A stretch of DNA of 42,982 nt, taken from contig JAPOXA010000208.1 of assembly GCA_026707325.1 (NCBI GenBank), positions 1-42,982 of the forward strand, written 5' to 3'. A model generated the notes under the pieces. The model worked only from the letters and a program-made list of their open reading frames with translations, had not been told where the DNA came from and searched no databases. The position numbers were made by a program, and so were the translations under genes. The DNA comes from Acidobacteriota bacterium (GTDB lineage: Bacteria > Acidobacteriota > Thermoanaerobaculia > Multivoradales > Multivoraceae). This document shows positions 26,701 through 34,130 of this stretch, piece after piece. Numbering within the stretch: position 1 is the first letter of the stretch; every line of letters starts with the position of its first letter.

Positions 26701-27973
26701 CCGGCAGCACTTCCGTCCAAGCCGGGAGGGCCCCGTTCTCGTCGTGTGAGACCTGCGGATAGGCGGCGGTCCCGGCGGACCCGTGAAAAACGTTCGCGGC
26801 GGCACGCGGATGCAGGGTGCCGTCCACCTCTTCGCCGTGCCAGAGCCCCATCGTGTGCCCCAGCTCGTGAACGAACGTCGCCTTCGAGAACCCCGGGATG
26901 AACTTTTCGCACACCATGTTCGTGATCGAGTGCGATTCCTGGGCCATCTCCGGGAGAGTCGTGTCCGTCGTCCAGAGCCGCGACGCGATTCCGCAGACGC
27001 CGGTCAGCTTCGGGAATCGCTCGTTCCAGGTGAGCACATTGACGAGATCCGCGTTATGGGCGTATCGCAACGCCATCAACGCGTTCACCCGCCTGTCAAG
27101 CTCCTCGATATCCTCGTCATCGTCGGAGATTTCGTCCACGTCGAACGTCACAACCTCTCCCGCACCGAAGCCTGAACAACTGGGGTCGCGGGGATTGGTG
27201 CGGCCGGGACACGGAACCAGTCTCAGGATAATGTCCACGTCCGAGTTGCGGAGCACCATGTTGGCGTGCTGGACCAGATGAATCGCGTAGGCGGGGATCG
27301 CCGGCTCCACATCCAGAAGTTTCTGGGTGTACAAGACCAGCACGTCGATCACCGTCTTGCCGCCGGTCAGAGGATTCGACGAAGCCGCCGTCGCCGACGC
27401 GGCGGCCCGAGCGCCGACGAACCGGGGAGTCGGGCCGTTGCCGCGTTCGGCCTTCGGCGTTGCGGCGCACCATCCGGCTGGGGAATCGCTCGACTCGCGG
27501 CGGATCGTTCCGGTTCCGTCCGGCTCCGCCCGCAAATGCCAGCGGCCGTCCGAAGAGACGAACGTGCCGAAAGTCCAGCCGCCGGATACGGTGAACAGCG
27601 TCTCTTCGTGACCCGCGTGAAGACCGGAACCCGCCCCGGTCCAGACAACATCGCCGTCCCCCCGGTCCTCGAAGTGCGCCAGCTCCACGTGAGACGACCC
27701 GGTGTCCGTGGGCACGGACAACCAGCTCGGCATGGACGACAGGAGCGTCGTGTCGAGGCGAATGGGCACGGACACGGGAGCCACAAAGTCACCGTCGCTG
27801 GCCGCCGCCGTGGCGGAGTGGAGACCGTCTCCCGGAGATCCCCGAGAGACCATCTCGAACAACTGCTGGCCATGAACCACCGCCGGTGCAAGCAGGGCCG
27901 CCAAGAGTAACCGCGACCAGATCAACACTCTCTTCGTTTCTCCTCTCATAACTCTCTTCGTTTCTCCTCTCAT
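23777..27973 (-). CDS. Large secreted metzincin-type zinc protease
   Basis: A 1398-residue exported protein. After a short repeated N-terminus (MRGETKRV twice) comes a signal peptide (SRLLLAALLAPAVVHGQ). A pro-like region runs to about residue 215. The catalytic domain contains HELGHTMGLWH at residues 369-379, the metzincin zinc motif with Glu370 as base, and a Met-turn TTMSYV with Met435. The C-terminal 800 residues are beta-rich modules: fibronectin-III-like segments (SWRDNSEDEVSFRVQGW, FRVAAVNRDG), an Ig/PKD-like stretch (VCRVSGGTPPYRVVWDG), a Pro-rich linker (PPDPPGADTYPPPAAP) and an Ig-like domain rich in Thr/Ser. Such tails suggest surface attachment. By eye its GC is lower than that of neighbouring genes, hinting at transfer. 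The start may instead be ATG 27949 or 28030. Target unknown. Confidence 0.85.
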   Translation of the reverse strand: MRGETKRVMRGETKRVLIWSRLLLAALLAPAVVHGQQLFEMVSRGSPGDGLHSATAAASDGDFVAPVSVPIRLDTTLLSSMPSWLSVPTDTGSSHVELAHFEDRGDGDVVWTGAGSGLHAGHEETLFTVSGGWTFGTFVSSDGRWHLRAEPDGTGTIRRESSDSPAGWCAATPKAERGNGPTPRFVGARAAASATAASSNPLTGGKTVIDVLVLYTQKLLDVEPAIPAYAIHLVQHANMVLRNSDVDIILRLVPCPGRTNPRDPSCSGFGAGEVVTFDVDEISDDDEDIEELDRRVNALMALRYAHNADLVNVLTWNERFPKLTGVCGIASRLWTTDTTLPEMAQESHSITNMVCEKFIPGFSKATFVHELGHTMGLWHGEEVDGTLHPRAAANVFHGSAGTAAYPQVSHDENGALPAWTEVLPGERHAAVATTMSYVKKSEPRYYQPYFSGDQELTHIGDPRFYLKGCTRADGHPTKSRKPECIARWSLGTARADSHADANARSHLNRYAADLASLSDYQWVLSRRPEDLAVEKSWDTSEGRIGFNLSWRDNSEDEVSFRVQGWVYERCSRCKQSDIKGYLPLRDFSSFDPVTGLFGAGTGPMTGTVEYFDPGDLAAVGFRVAAVNRDGPTWSDEVVHYGPFSLLPPRPAMPAFDDTAGKMTFTFTDVVNETPVSTKFRVAAAGQPAESSDTKLDMPLQAWILADHYSQMEEHGKYLLSAVSNRDGATYRWSHDRNETGAVVAARRQGKPKTYTVTVTHNGETASASYLVAGSRDPLAVSIGGPRLIDKEQFDPTRLVCRVSGGTPPYRVVWDGAKWDRNSIEVKPERDTAYRCAARDSRRDQWVESEEHVLEAHLPQYETVYSPDTRYEAWYEVDAGDGRPITESDRLSFISDAATVAAHRAQPEVPPSADKMIFPVSPFDMPAAPRYDSSANSEIEVTGLDDSGPRLITVNFMDRTDLPHKERVPWHDFHQERWRTRWYVAEKGGDPEWCVPRRDDQWEKGDARDYLFRTCTNEYDPDVLYEVGFIVDHEIRPPLLLDTGGTDPGAMVSTYSESVTIDPSQSPPDPPGADTYPPPAAPDPPQLDWDTMTFVVDHTARTDFYIGEGQQTDVLIEGPGGPNDRCGGSANSRFTYCAFRPDTTYSTWFSVIIAEPYTVMISEKTTFSTGKAPANAPAVSIGAVPAGEESTEASLTATLTGGVYDALSYAWTASAGSLNDATLESPTWTRPTVDADGATVTIGVTVTASGSGTQARSGTTDTASASVSASVTDAAKPVVLPAPTMPTFERVIPAGGPPAITCDDGEEFGCSGYMTFDSAAAVKATLPGADSVTVHLHLEGQGADSPYDVTGNTVKTTYERSGYRATEYTAWFSYTPTVNGVAGDPKTSAKLTFKTPIDR

Positions 27974-27974
27974 A
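27927..27974 (-). repeat. Perfect 24-bp tandem duplication at the protease start
   Basis: Bases 27927-27950 and 27951-27974 are identical. Read on the minus strand, each copy carries an ATG, an AGAGGAG ribosome-site-like stretch and codes for MRGETKRV. The duplication is in frame and adds eight residues before the signal peptide, and it multiplies possible start codons. Confidence 0.9.
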
Positions 27975-28409
27975 CGGTTCAATATCCCTCGGAACGAACC
28001 GCTCGCTTCATGCCGAGCCGTTCCTGCCAACTAACCGCGCGGCCCGCTGCGGTAGCGACCGGCCTTGTCAACCGCGCGGCGCGCGGCCCAATTCGTGGAC
28101 GAAGCTCAGCGGGTCATGACCCGACTACCGCGACGCCACCATGCATACGACTTACGGTGCTTACTCTACCGGGATCGAACCCGGGCGTCTGTACCCTGAA
28201 TTAGCCAGATTCGGAAAAAACCAACCCGTAATCCGCTCCTATTGGCGCGATTAGGGTCCAGTAGTTCACAACAGAGGCGATTCTCAACCAGCTTCGAGCC
28301 CGTGGCAACGCGAACCGGGGCCGCCCGGCGGCCTGCCAAGACGGCTGGCGGACTTCAACGCCGAACGCCGACATGGTCCCGAGCGCGAAGATAAAGTGTC
28401 CGCGCCCCA
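27975..28409. other. Gene-poor 435-bp gap with tRNA-like T-arm and palindrome
   Basis: No convincing gene. It contains a perfect 12-bp palindrome GGGTCATGACCC at 28111-28122. At about 28169-28186, read on the minus strand, there is a T-arm-like CCGGGTTCGATCCCGG, but no matching acceptor, D-arm or anticodon arm could be built. The part from 28201 to 28290 is visibly AT-richer. A short minus-strand frame there ends VVNYWTLIAPIGADYGLVF, which reads like a genuine C-terminus but is unsupported. The stretch may be the scar of a past integration. Confidence 0.5.
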
Positions 28410-29426
28410 ATGCCGCACCAACACCGAGACCGGCCCGTCTGGCTATGGTGGACTGGCGGAAAGGACTCCGCCTGGGCTCTCCACCTGTTGCGCGCCGCCC
28501 CCGAATGGGAGGTGAGGGGTTTGGTGGCGCCGGTCAACCGGGCCAACAGGCGCGTGGCGATGCACGGTGTTCGCGTCCGGCATGTCGAACGGCAGGCTTC
28601 GGCCGCCGGGCTGCGGCTCCGGACGATCAGGTTCGACTGGACGGCTTCGGTCGCCGAAACCAGGGCCACGTTGGCGACCGGCCTCGCCTCGACGTTCCGC
28701 GGCCGCCGGCGGTTCGTCGGCTTCGGCGATCTGCACTCGGCGGGCGACAGGAAGCATCGCTCCGCCCTGGCGGAAGCCGCCGGAGTCCCCGCCACCTTCC
28801 CGCTCTGGGGCCGGGATCCCGGCGCGCACGCCGCCGCGATGCTGGAGGCCGGCCTGGAAGCCCGCGTCTGCTGCGTGGAAACCGCCCGCCTGCCCGCGCG
28901 CTTTGCCGGGCGCCGGTTCGACGAGTCGTTCCTCGCCGACCTGCCCGACGATGTCGACCCGTGTGGAGAGAACGGGGAGTTCCATACGTTCGTCGAATGG
29001 GCGCCGGGCTGGTCGAGGCGGGTTCCGTCCGCGGCCGGCGCCGGGATCGAGGCTTACGGCTTCGCCTTGGCGGAGATCGAGCGGCCGCGGACGGAACTGA
29101 TCGAAGCGGCCGAAAATCCGGGGGGGGGGGGGGGGTACGGACGCCTTCGAGTACTACGACAGGCTGGCGAGAGTCCGCGAACATGTGGTCCGGCATCTCG
29201 ACCAGCGCCTGCACCTGAAGGACGTAGCGGCCGTCGCGGGGATGGAGACGCACGCCTTCGGCCGCTTCTTCCGCCAGGCCACGGGCACCACTTTCCGCCG
29301 GTGGCTGATCGAGCGGCGGCTGACGCGCGCCCAGGAACTCCTCAGGCGCCGCAATCACTCGATCGGCCAGGTCGCCGCGGCCGTCGGCTTCGGCACCGAA
29401 CGAACTTTCCGCCAGCGCTTCCGTGA
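28410..29426 (+). CDS. PP-loop ATP pyrophosphatase (Dph6/MJ0570-like), frame broken at a G16 tract
   Basis: An adenine-nucleotide alpha-hydrolase-like protein. WWTGGKDSAWAL (residues 13-24) is the PP-loop that binds ATP pyrophosphate. GFGDLHSAGDRKHRSALAEAAG, PLWGRDP and the later GENGEFHTFVEWAP match the diphthine-ammonia-ligase-like family, in which a carboxyl or similar group is adenylated and amidated. Residues 1-238 look genuine. At 29120-29135 sixteen Gs encode a glycine run, after which this frame becomes nonsense-like (GRLRVLRQAGESPRTCG) to a stop at 29426. The AraC-type frame (29137-29496) is in the +1 frame, so a G tract of 15 or 18 would fuse the two domains into one protein of about 362 residues. 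Start ATG 28410 has no clear ribosome site. Confidence 0.8.
   Translation: MPHQHRDRPVWLWWTGGKDSAWALHLLRAAPEWEVRGLVAPVNRANRRVAMHGVRVRHVERQASAAGLRLRTIRFDWTASVAETRATLATGLASTFRGRRRFVGFGDLHSAGDRKHRSALAEAAGVPATFPLWGRDPGAHAAAMLEAGLEARVCCVETARLPARFAGRRFDESFLADLPDDVDPCGENGEFHTFVEWAPGWSRRVPSAAGAGIEAYGFALAEIERPRTELIEAAENPGGGGGYGRLRVLRQAGESPRTCGPASRPAPAPEGRSGRRGDGDARLRPLLPPGHGHHFPPVADRAAADARPGTPQAPQSLDRPGRRGRRLRHRTNFPPALP
29120..29135 (+). repeat. G16 homopolymer at the domain junction
   Basis: Sixteen consecutive Gs exactly between the PP-loop domain and the AraC DNA-binding domain. The two domains are one base out of register with a tract of 16. G tracts of this length are well-known slippage sites for phase variation and are also common sequencing or assembly errors. 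Confidence 0.95.
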
Positions 29427-29496
29427 ACGGTTCGGCTGCACTCCGTCGCAGTTCCGGTCGCGGGCGCGAGCCCGGCGGCGCCGGCGCGGTCGGTGA
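29185..29496 (+). CDS. AraC-family DNA-binding domain, probably the C-terminal part of the PP-loop protein
   Basis: About 120 residues of AraC/XylS-type DNA-binding domain. The protein-like sequence begins at 29137 just after the G tract (TDAFEYYDRLARVREHVV) and runs on through two helix-turn-helix units: LKDVAAVAGMETHAFGRFFRQATG and IGQVAAAVGFGTERTFRQRFRERFGCTPSQF, then a basic tail. The frame opens only at a TGA at 29098-29100 and contains no ATG, GTG or TTG before GTG 29185, which would delete part of the first helix. A free-standing gene is therefore unlikely; a fusion with the upstream PP-loop domain, made when the G tract has 15 or 18 bases, is the better reading. Fused, it would be an ATP-binding or enzyme-coupled transcription factor. 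The likely target is unknown; the exporter operon 185 bp downstream is a candidate. Confidence 0.8.
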   Translation: MVRHLDQRLHLKDVAAVAGMETHAFGRFFRQATGTTFRRWLIERRLTRAQELLRRRNHSIGQVAAAVGFGTERTFRQRFRERFGCTPSQFRSRARARRRRRGR

Positions 29497-29680
29497 GAGG
29501 TCTGCGGATCCGGCTAGCCGAGCAGCCTGAGCAGCGCCAGAACGCCGGCCAACTGGCCAGCGAGCAGCGCGGCGGCATCCCTCGGGCCTGCGAAGCGCCT
29601 TGGGTCCGCGCGGGTGCGTCATGGTGTAGCATCGAGCCAGAAAGCACACCGCAGTAACGGCCAGTTGGAGGATCCGAGTC

Positions 29681-30055
29681 ATGAAGCCCCTGATGATCAC
29701 CTCTTCCATCGTTCTCGTCGCGCTGGTTGCCGGTTTGGTGTTCGCCCAGGCCGACGTCGAGCCGACACAGACAGTCGAACCGACGCAGGCAGTCGAACCG
29801 ACACCGGTGCACGCCGCTCCGCTGACGCAGCAGGTCACCCTCTCGGACTGTTCGGACGCCTGGTACAAGTCCCAGGCGAAGGCGTGGTGCACGACCCAGA
29901 ACACGGAGGTGACCTCTGACAACAAGTGCTTCCTGGAGAGGACGTGCGGCGCCACGTCTGACTGGGACGGAATGCAGGTCACGTTCACCGGCACGCCGAG
30001 CCAGGTCAGCCAACTGTGCTGGATCTTGCCTAATCTTCAGGTCGGCGGCTGCTGA
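29681..30055 (+). CDS. Small secreted six-cysteine protein
   Basis: A 124-residue protein with a Sec signal peptide (MKPLMITSSIV to FAQA, cleavage near residues 22-24). A linker carries a six-residue repeat, VEPTQT, VEPTQA, VEPTPV (residues 26-43). The C-terminal domain of about 75 residues has six cysteines at 57, 70, 83, 89, 113 and 124 (the last residue), enough for three disulfides. No family recognised. The ribosome site GGAGGA is eight bases before the ATG. It stands 37 bp upstream of a TolC-MacA-MacB-like exporter on the same strand. Small disulfide-bonded peptides such as E. coli heat-stable enterotoxin II leave the periplasm by MacAB-TolC, so it may be the exporter's cargo; this is inference from position and build. 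Confidence 0.8.
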   Translation: MKPLMITSSIVLVALVAGLVFAQADVEPTQTVEPTQAVEPTPVHAAPLTQQVTLSDCSDAWYKSQAKAWCTTQNTEVTSDNKCFLERTCGATSDWDGMQVTFTGTPSQVSQLCWILPNLQVGGC

Positions 30056-30092
30056 TCGGGAGCGCCAACCCCGTCGGCGTTCCGCGCCCCGC

Positions 30093-31586
30093 GTGATCGT
30101 CGTCGGTCCGGCCCTCTTTCTTTGTCTGGCGGTAGCTCTGCCGGCTTTCCCGGCGGTTCGAGCAAACCAGATTGACAACGACGAAGACGCCGCCGTCATG
30201 GATCTCGCGGTCCGCGACGTTGTCGATCTGGCGCTGCGAAACAGCAGGACGCTCGCCAACGAACGCCTGCGGCGTTCCGTCGAACGGTTCGCTCTGAAGA
30301 TCGCCGAGACCGAGTTCCAGCCGCGAGTCACGGCCGGCGCCTACGCGGACCGCCATCTGACCGACGCAACGGTGGAGACCGCGGGGGTCGAGACGGCCCT
30401 GCGCCTTCGCGTACCGACGGGCGGTGAGTTCGACCTCTCTTCGCGGCTCGCCTACACGGACGACGGACCGCCCGCGCTCGGACCCCGCGTGGGGGCGGTC
30501 GACCTGACGTTCACGCAGCCGTTGCTGCGCGGTGGCGGTACGGGTGTCGGCGGGGCCGCCCTGCGCACCGCCCGGCTGGCCGAAGAGATCAACGTCCATG
30601 CCTTCCGGGCCGCGATCATCGACCTCGTGACGAACGCGGTCCGCGCATACCGCGCGTACGGGCGGGCGCGGCAACGCACGGTCATCGCGGAGCGTTCGCT
30701 CGACCGGGCCCTGGCCCTGCTCGAGGTGAATCGGTTGCTGGTGGAGACCGGCCGCATGGCCGAACGCGACATCGTCCAGACGCAGGCGGACATCGCCCGC
30801 CGCCAGCTCGATCTCGTCGCTTCGCGGGGCCGCCTCGACGCCGCCCGCCTGGCCTTGATCGACATCCTGGACATCGACGCGGGGGTCCGCTTCGGAAGTC
30901 TCGCCGAGTTCGATCCCGACGCGGTGGCCCCGGCCTCCACGGATTCCCGGGAAGCGATCCGGATCGCGTTCCAGCATCGCCCGGACTATCTTGCGACGCT
31001 CCTTGGCCTTCGGAACGCGGAAACCCGCGCCCTGGTGGCAAGGAACGATCGCCTGTGGGACCTCTCGCTGACTCTGGGCGCGAGCCTCACCGGAGTCGGA
31101 GACTCGTTCGAAGCCGCCTGGCGAGAACTGGACCGTGCCGACCGGCGCGCCACTCTCGATCTCACGATTCCGGTCGGCCGGCCGGCCGCGGGGCCGGCCG
31201 AGCTGGCTCATCGCCGGGCGACCGCGGACCTCGCGATAGCGAAGAACCATCTCGTCGAACTGGAGCAGCGCATCGTCATCGACGTCACCAACTCCATCCG
31301 GGACGTCTCCCTGGCCCGACAGCGCGTGGATCTCGCTCGCGAAAGCCGCCGTCTGACCCAGGAGAAGGCCGAGATCGAGCGCGAGAAGCTGAATCTCGGA
31401 GTGTCGACGAACTTCCAACTGGTCGCCTTCGAGAACGACCTGGTTCTCGCCGAGATCGACGAACTGGACGCGACGGTCGCCTATCTGAACGCCGTGACCG
31501 AGATGGATCGGACACTGGGCACGACCCTCGACCGCTGGGGCCTGCAGGTCGACCGGCTCGAACAGGGGTCCGCCACGAGTCCCTGA
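30093..31586 (+). CDS. TolC-family outer-membrane efflux protein
   Basis: A 497-residue TolC/OEP-type protein forming the outer-membrane channel of an exporter. Signal peptide at the N-terminus (VVGPALFLCLAVALPAFPAVRA). The two-fold repeated alpha-hairpin organisation is visible: DVVDLALRNSRTLANERLRRSVE opens the first half and REAIRIAFQHRPDYLATLLGLRNAETR the second. Long helical segments carry R/E/L-rich heptads. The C-terminus LNAVTEMDRTLGTTLDRWGLQV is typical. Starts at GTG 30093, without a clear ribosome site, so translation may depend on the gene before it. Its TGA overlaps the ATG of the adaptor gene by one base. Confidence 0.9.
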   Translation: MIVVGPALFLCLAVALPAFPAVRANQIDNDEDAAVMDLAVRDVVDLALRNSRTLANERLRRSVERFALKIAETEFQPRVTAGAYADRHLTDATVETAGVETALRLRVPTGGEFDLSSRLAYTDDGPPALGPRVGAVDLTFTQPLLRGGGTGVGGAALRTARLAEEINVHAFRAAIIDLVTNAVRAYRAYGRARQRTVIAERSLDRALALLEVNRLLVETGRMAERDIVQTQADIARRQLDLVASRGRLDAARLALIDILDIDAGVRFGSLAEFDPDAVAPASTDSREAIRIAFQHRPDYLATLLGLRNAETRALVARNDRLWDLSLTLGASLTGVGDSFEAAWRELDRADRRATLDLTIPVGRPAAGPAELAHRRATADLAIAKNHLVELEQRIVIDVTNSIRDVSLARQRVDLARESRRLTQEKAEIEREKLNLGVSTNFQLVAFENDLVLAEIDELDATVAYLNAVTEMDRTLGTTLDRWGLQVDRLEQGSATSP

Positions 31587-33376
31587 TGGCGACCAGGGAC
31601 CAAGGCCCGGCGCCGGACGAACCCCGTTCGACCCACGAAGCGATCCTGGAGACTCTGGCCGGCGCCGTGATTTCTCTGGAAGCTGGCGGCGTCGTGACGA
31701 TCTACAACACCGCGGCGGCGGAGATCACCGGCCTGGCACCGCAAACGGTGGTCGGACGCACGTTCGCCGAGGTCTTCCTCCCTCTCGAGGGGGCCGATGC
31801 GTTCTGCGAAACCGTTCTCGACGCCGTGTACGGCGGGCCGCTCGTGCGCCGACGCGTGGTCGAAGCCACGTTCCCCGGCGGCAGGCGAACGCTCTCCATG
31901 AGCGTGTCCAGGGTGCTGCAGGGCGGCGGCGCCTCGACGGCACTGACCGTCGTGTTCGACGACATCTCCGAGATCCGCGAGCTGCGCCAGAAGGAACTGG
32001 CGCTTGCGCGGGAGGTCGAGGATCGGCACGGCGAGCTCAAGGAGGCCTATCTTCGACTGGAGCAGAGGAACCGGGACCTGGCGGAGGCCCGGAAGCGAAC
32101 GCGTCTGGCCCGGTTCGGCGGATCGGCCGCGCTGTTGCTCCTGATCGGGGCCCTGGCCGCTTTCGTTCTCGATTTCCGGCCCGACCCGGCGCCGACCCGC
32201 TCGATCGACGGCAGGGACGCGCCGGCGGAAACGCCGACCTACCTGGTCGGCCCGCAACCGCTCAGGGCCGTCGTGACCGTCACGGGCCAACTGGCGCCCC
32301 GGCGCGAGGTCGACGTCACGAGTCCGATGACGGGGAAGATCGCCGCGGTCCACGTGGCCTACGGCGCCCGGGTCGAAGCGGGCCAGGCCCTGGTCGAGCT
32401 CGACGTGAGCGAAACCACAGTGCGGCGCCGGGAGGCGGAGGCCGCCTACATCGGCGCCCGCGAGCGTTTCGAACGAGCCGAGAAATGGGACGAGAGCGTC
32501 GAGGTGTCGCGGGCTCGCCGCGACGTCACCAAGGCGCGGATCGATCTGGAGAACAGCCGCGGCCAGCTCGAGGAGACGGCCTTCCTGCTGGAGCGCGGCG
32601 TGATTCCGGCCGCGGAGCACGAAGCCGCCGAACGGAACTTCGAGAACCGGAGGCTCGACCTCGAAACGGCCGAGCAGGATCTCGCCGTGGTCGTGCGGAA
32701 AGGAACCTCCGACGGCCAGATCGCGCGGCTGGAACTCGACAACGCCCGCGCCCGACTCGATGAACTCGACGAAACGCTGCGCCTCGCCGTGCTGCGGGCG
32801 TCGATTCCGGGCGTCGTCATGCGTCCTCGGGAAGTTCCGTCAGCGGAGGAACGCCACCAGGACCGCCTGGTCGCGGGTTCATCCGTCGCCTACGGCGAGC
32901 GCCTGCTGACCATCGGGAACATCGACGGCCTGTCCGTCGTCGGCCGGGTCGACGAGCTGGACGTCGCGCAAATCCGTCCCGGCAATCCGGTGACGGTCAG
33001 CGGCGACGCCTTTCCCGACGCCGCCCTGCGGGGCGCCGTGACCCGGGTGTCGTCGGAGGCGTTGGCGAAGGACCCCGGCGACTCGCCGCCCTCCTTCGAA
33101 GTCGTCGCCGTCGTCGACGAACTGACCGAAGGCCAACGCTCCCTGCTCCGCATCGGCATGTCCGCCACGCTGGAAGTCGTCGTCCGCGACGAGGAGGGCG
33201 TCCTGCTGGTTCCGGTCGAGGCGGTCGCCGTCCTCGACGGCGAAACGACCGTCAGGATCGCCGAGGGAGACTCCGTGCGAACGGCGCCGGTGACCACCGG
33301 CGTCACGACCTTCAGTTCGGTCGAGATCGTCGAGGGCCTGAAGTCCGGCGACCGCATCCTGCTGCCGGCGCGATGA
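31586..33376 (+). CDS. PAS domain fused to HlyD/MacA-type membrane-fusion adaptor
   Basis: A 596-residue protein of unusual architecture. Residues about 15-130 form a PAS domain (ILETLAGAVISLEAGGVVTIYN through LTVVFDDISEIREL). A coiled coil follows to about 170 (ELALAREVEDRHGELKEAY-RLEQRN). A membrane helix lies at about 176-196. The periplasmic part is a HlyD/MacA adaptor: barrel-sandwich half (VTGQLAPRREVDVTSPMTGKI), alpha-hairpin (about 285-400), then beta-barrel and membrane-proximal domains ending VEIVEGLKSGDRILLPAR. The PAS domain would be in the cytoplasm and could sense a ligand or redox state and alter exporter assembly or the ATPase. Overlaps TolC by 1 bp and the ATPase gene by 4 bp (ATGA), so the four genes are one operon. 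Confidence 0.9.
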   Translation: MATRDQGPAPDEPRSTHEAILETLAGAVISLEAGGVVTIYNTAAAEITGLAPQTVVGRTFAEVFLPLEGADAFCETVLDAVYGGPLVRRRVVEATFPGGRRTLSMSVSRVLQGGGASTALTVVFDDISEIRELRQKELALAREVEDRHGELKEAYLRLEQRNRDLAEARKRTRLARFGGSAALLLLIGALAAFVLDFRPDPAPTRSIDGRDAPAETPTYLVGPQPLRAVVTVTGQLAPRREVDVTSPMTGKIAAVHVAYGARVEAGQALVELDVSETTVRRREAEAAYIGARERFERAEKWDESVEVSRARRDVTKARIDLENSRGQLEETAFLLERGVIPAAEHEAAERNFENRRLDLETAEQDLAVVVRKGTSDGQIARLELDNARARLDELDETLRLAVLRASIPGVVMRPREVPSAEERHQDRLVAGSSVAYGERLLTIGNIDGLSVVGRVDELDVAQIRPGNPVTVSGDAFPDAALRGAVTRVSSEALAKDPGDSPPSFEVVAVVDELTEGQRSLLRIGMSATLEVVVRDEEGVLLVPVEAVAVLDGETTVRIAEGDSVRTAPVTTGVTTFSSVEIVEGLKSGDRILLPAR

Positions 33377-34128
33377 AGGGGCCCGCCGTCTCGCCGGCCG
33401 GCGGTCCGGAAACGCCAACCGGGCTTACCCTTTCGGGGATTCGCAAGAGTTACGACGTCGGCCCGGTCACCACGAAGGTTCTGAAGGGAGTCGACCTCGA
33501 AGTCCGCCAGGGCGACAACCTGGCGATCATGGGCGGCTCCGGAAGCGGCAAGTCCACGCTGATGAACATCATGGGACTCATGGACCGCCCAAGCAGCGGG
33601 ACCTACCTGTTCGGCGGCCGCGACATGGCGGAAACCGGGGATGACGAGCGCTCGGACTTCCGCAACCGCCGGATGGGTTTCGTCTTCCAGGCCTTCCACC
33701 TGCTCCCGCATCTGAGTGCGTGGAGGAACGTTGCACTGCCGCTCGTCCACCGTGGAACGGGAGGTCCCGAGTCGCGAAGCCTCGCGGTGGAGATGCTTGA
33801 ACGGGTCGAGATGGGCGATCGGATCGATCACCGGCCGAATCAACTGTCCGGCGGTCAGCAACAGCGGGTGGGCATCGCCCGGGCGCTCGTCGGCGGGCCG
33901 GCCATCGTCTTCGCCGACGAACCCACCGCGGCTCTGGACCGGGACACCGGACGCGAGATCATGAACCACCTGCTCAGGCTGAACTCGGAGGAGGGCGTCA
34001 CCATCGTCGTCATCACCCACGATCGCGATGTCGCTCGGCAGTGCTCACGACTCGTCCGCCTCGTCGACGGCGTCATCGAGGAGAGCGATCCGAAGCGAAC
34101 TCGGAACCCCGGCGGGCCTTCCGGTTGA
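33373..34128 (+). CDS. MacB/LolD-type ABC transporter ATPase
   Basis: A 251-residue ATP-binding subunit. Walker A GGSGSGKS is at residues 54-61, the Q-loop in GFVFQAFHLLPHLSAWRNV near 102, signature LSGGQ at 158-162, Walker B with IVFADE at 178-183, and the H-loop in VITHD. The FHLLPHLSAWRNVALPL stretch is characteristic of MacB/LolD-like exporters that work on periplasmic substrates. Overlaps the adaptor by 4 bp and precedes the permease by 2 bp. In E. coli MacB the ATPase and permease are one polypeptide; here they are separate. Confidence 0.95.
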   Translation: MKGPAVSPAGGPETPTGLTLSGIRKSYDVGPVTTKVLKGVDLEVRQGDNLAIMGGSGSGKSTLMNIMGLMDRPSSGTYLFGGRDMAETGDDERSDFRNRRMGFVFQAFHLLPHLSAWRNVALPLVHRGTGGPESRSLAVEMLERVEMGDRIDHRPNQLSGGQQQRVGIARALVGGPAIVFADEPTAALDRDTGREIMNHLLRLNSEEGVTIVVITHDRDVARQCSRLVRLVDGVIEESDPKRTRNPGGPSG

Positions 34129-34130
34129 CC

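Noticed and set aside
27927..27974. Start of a CRISPR-like repeat array
   Set aside because: Only two directly adjacent copies without spacers, and they are in frame with the protease gene.
28140..28210. Possible tRNA on the minus strand (T-arm-like GGTTCGATCC)
   Set aside because: The T-stem has a mismatch when the normal 7-base loop is used, and no acceptor, D-arm or anticodon arm can be formed from flanking bases. At most a tRNA fragment left by integration.
29342..30331. Minus-strand frame covering the AraC domain, the small Cys-rich gene and the start of TolC
   Set aside because: Lies opposite three plus-strand genes with recognisable signal peptides or motifs; its product is low-complexity.
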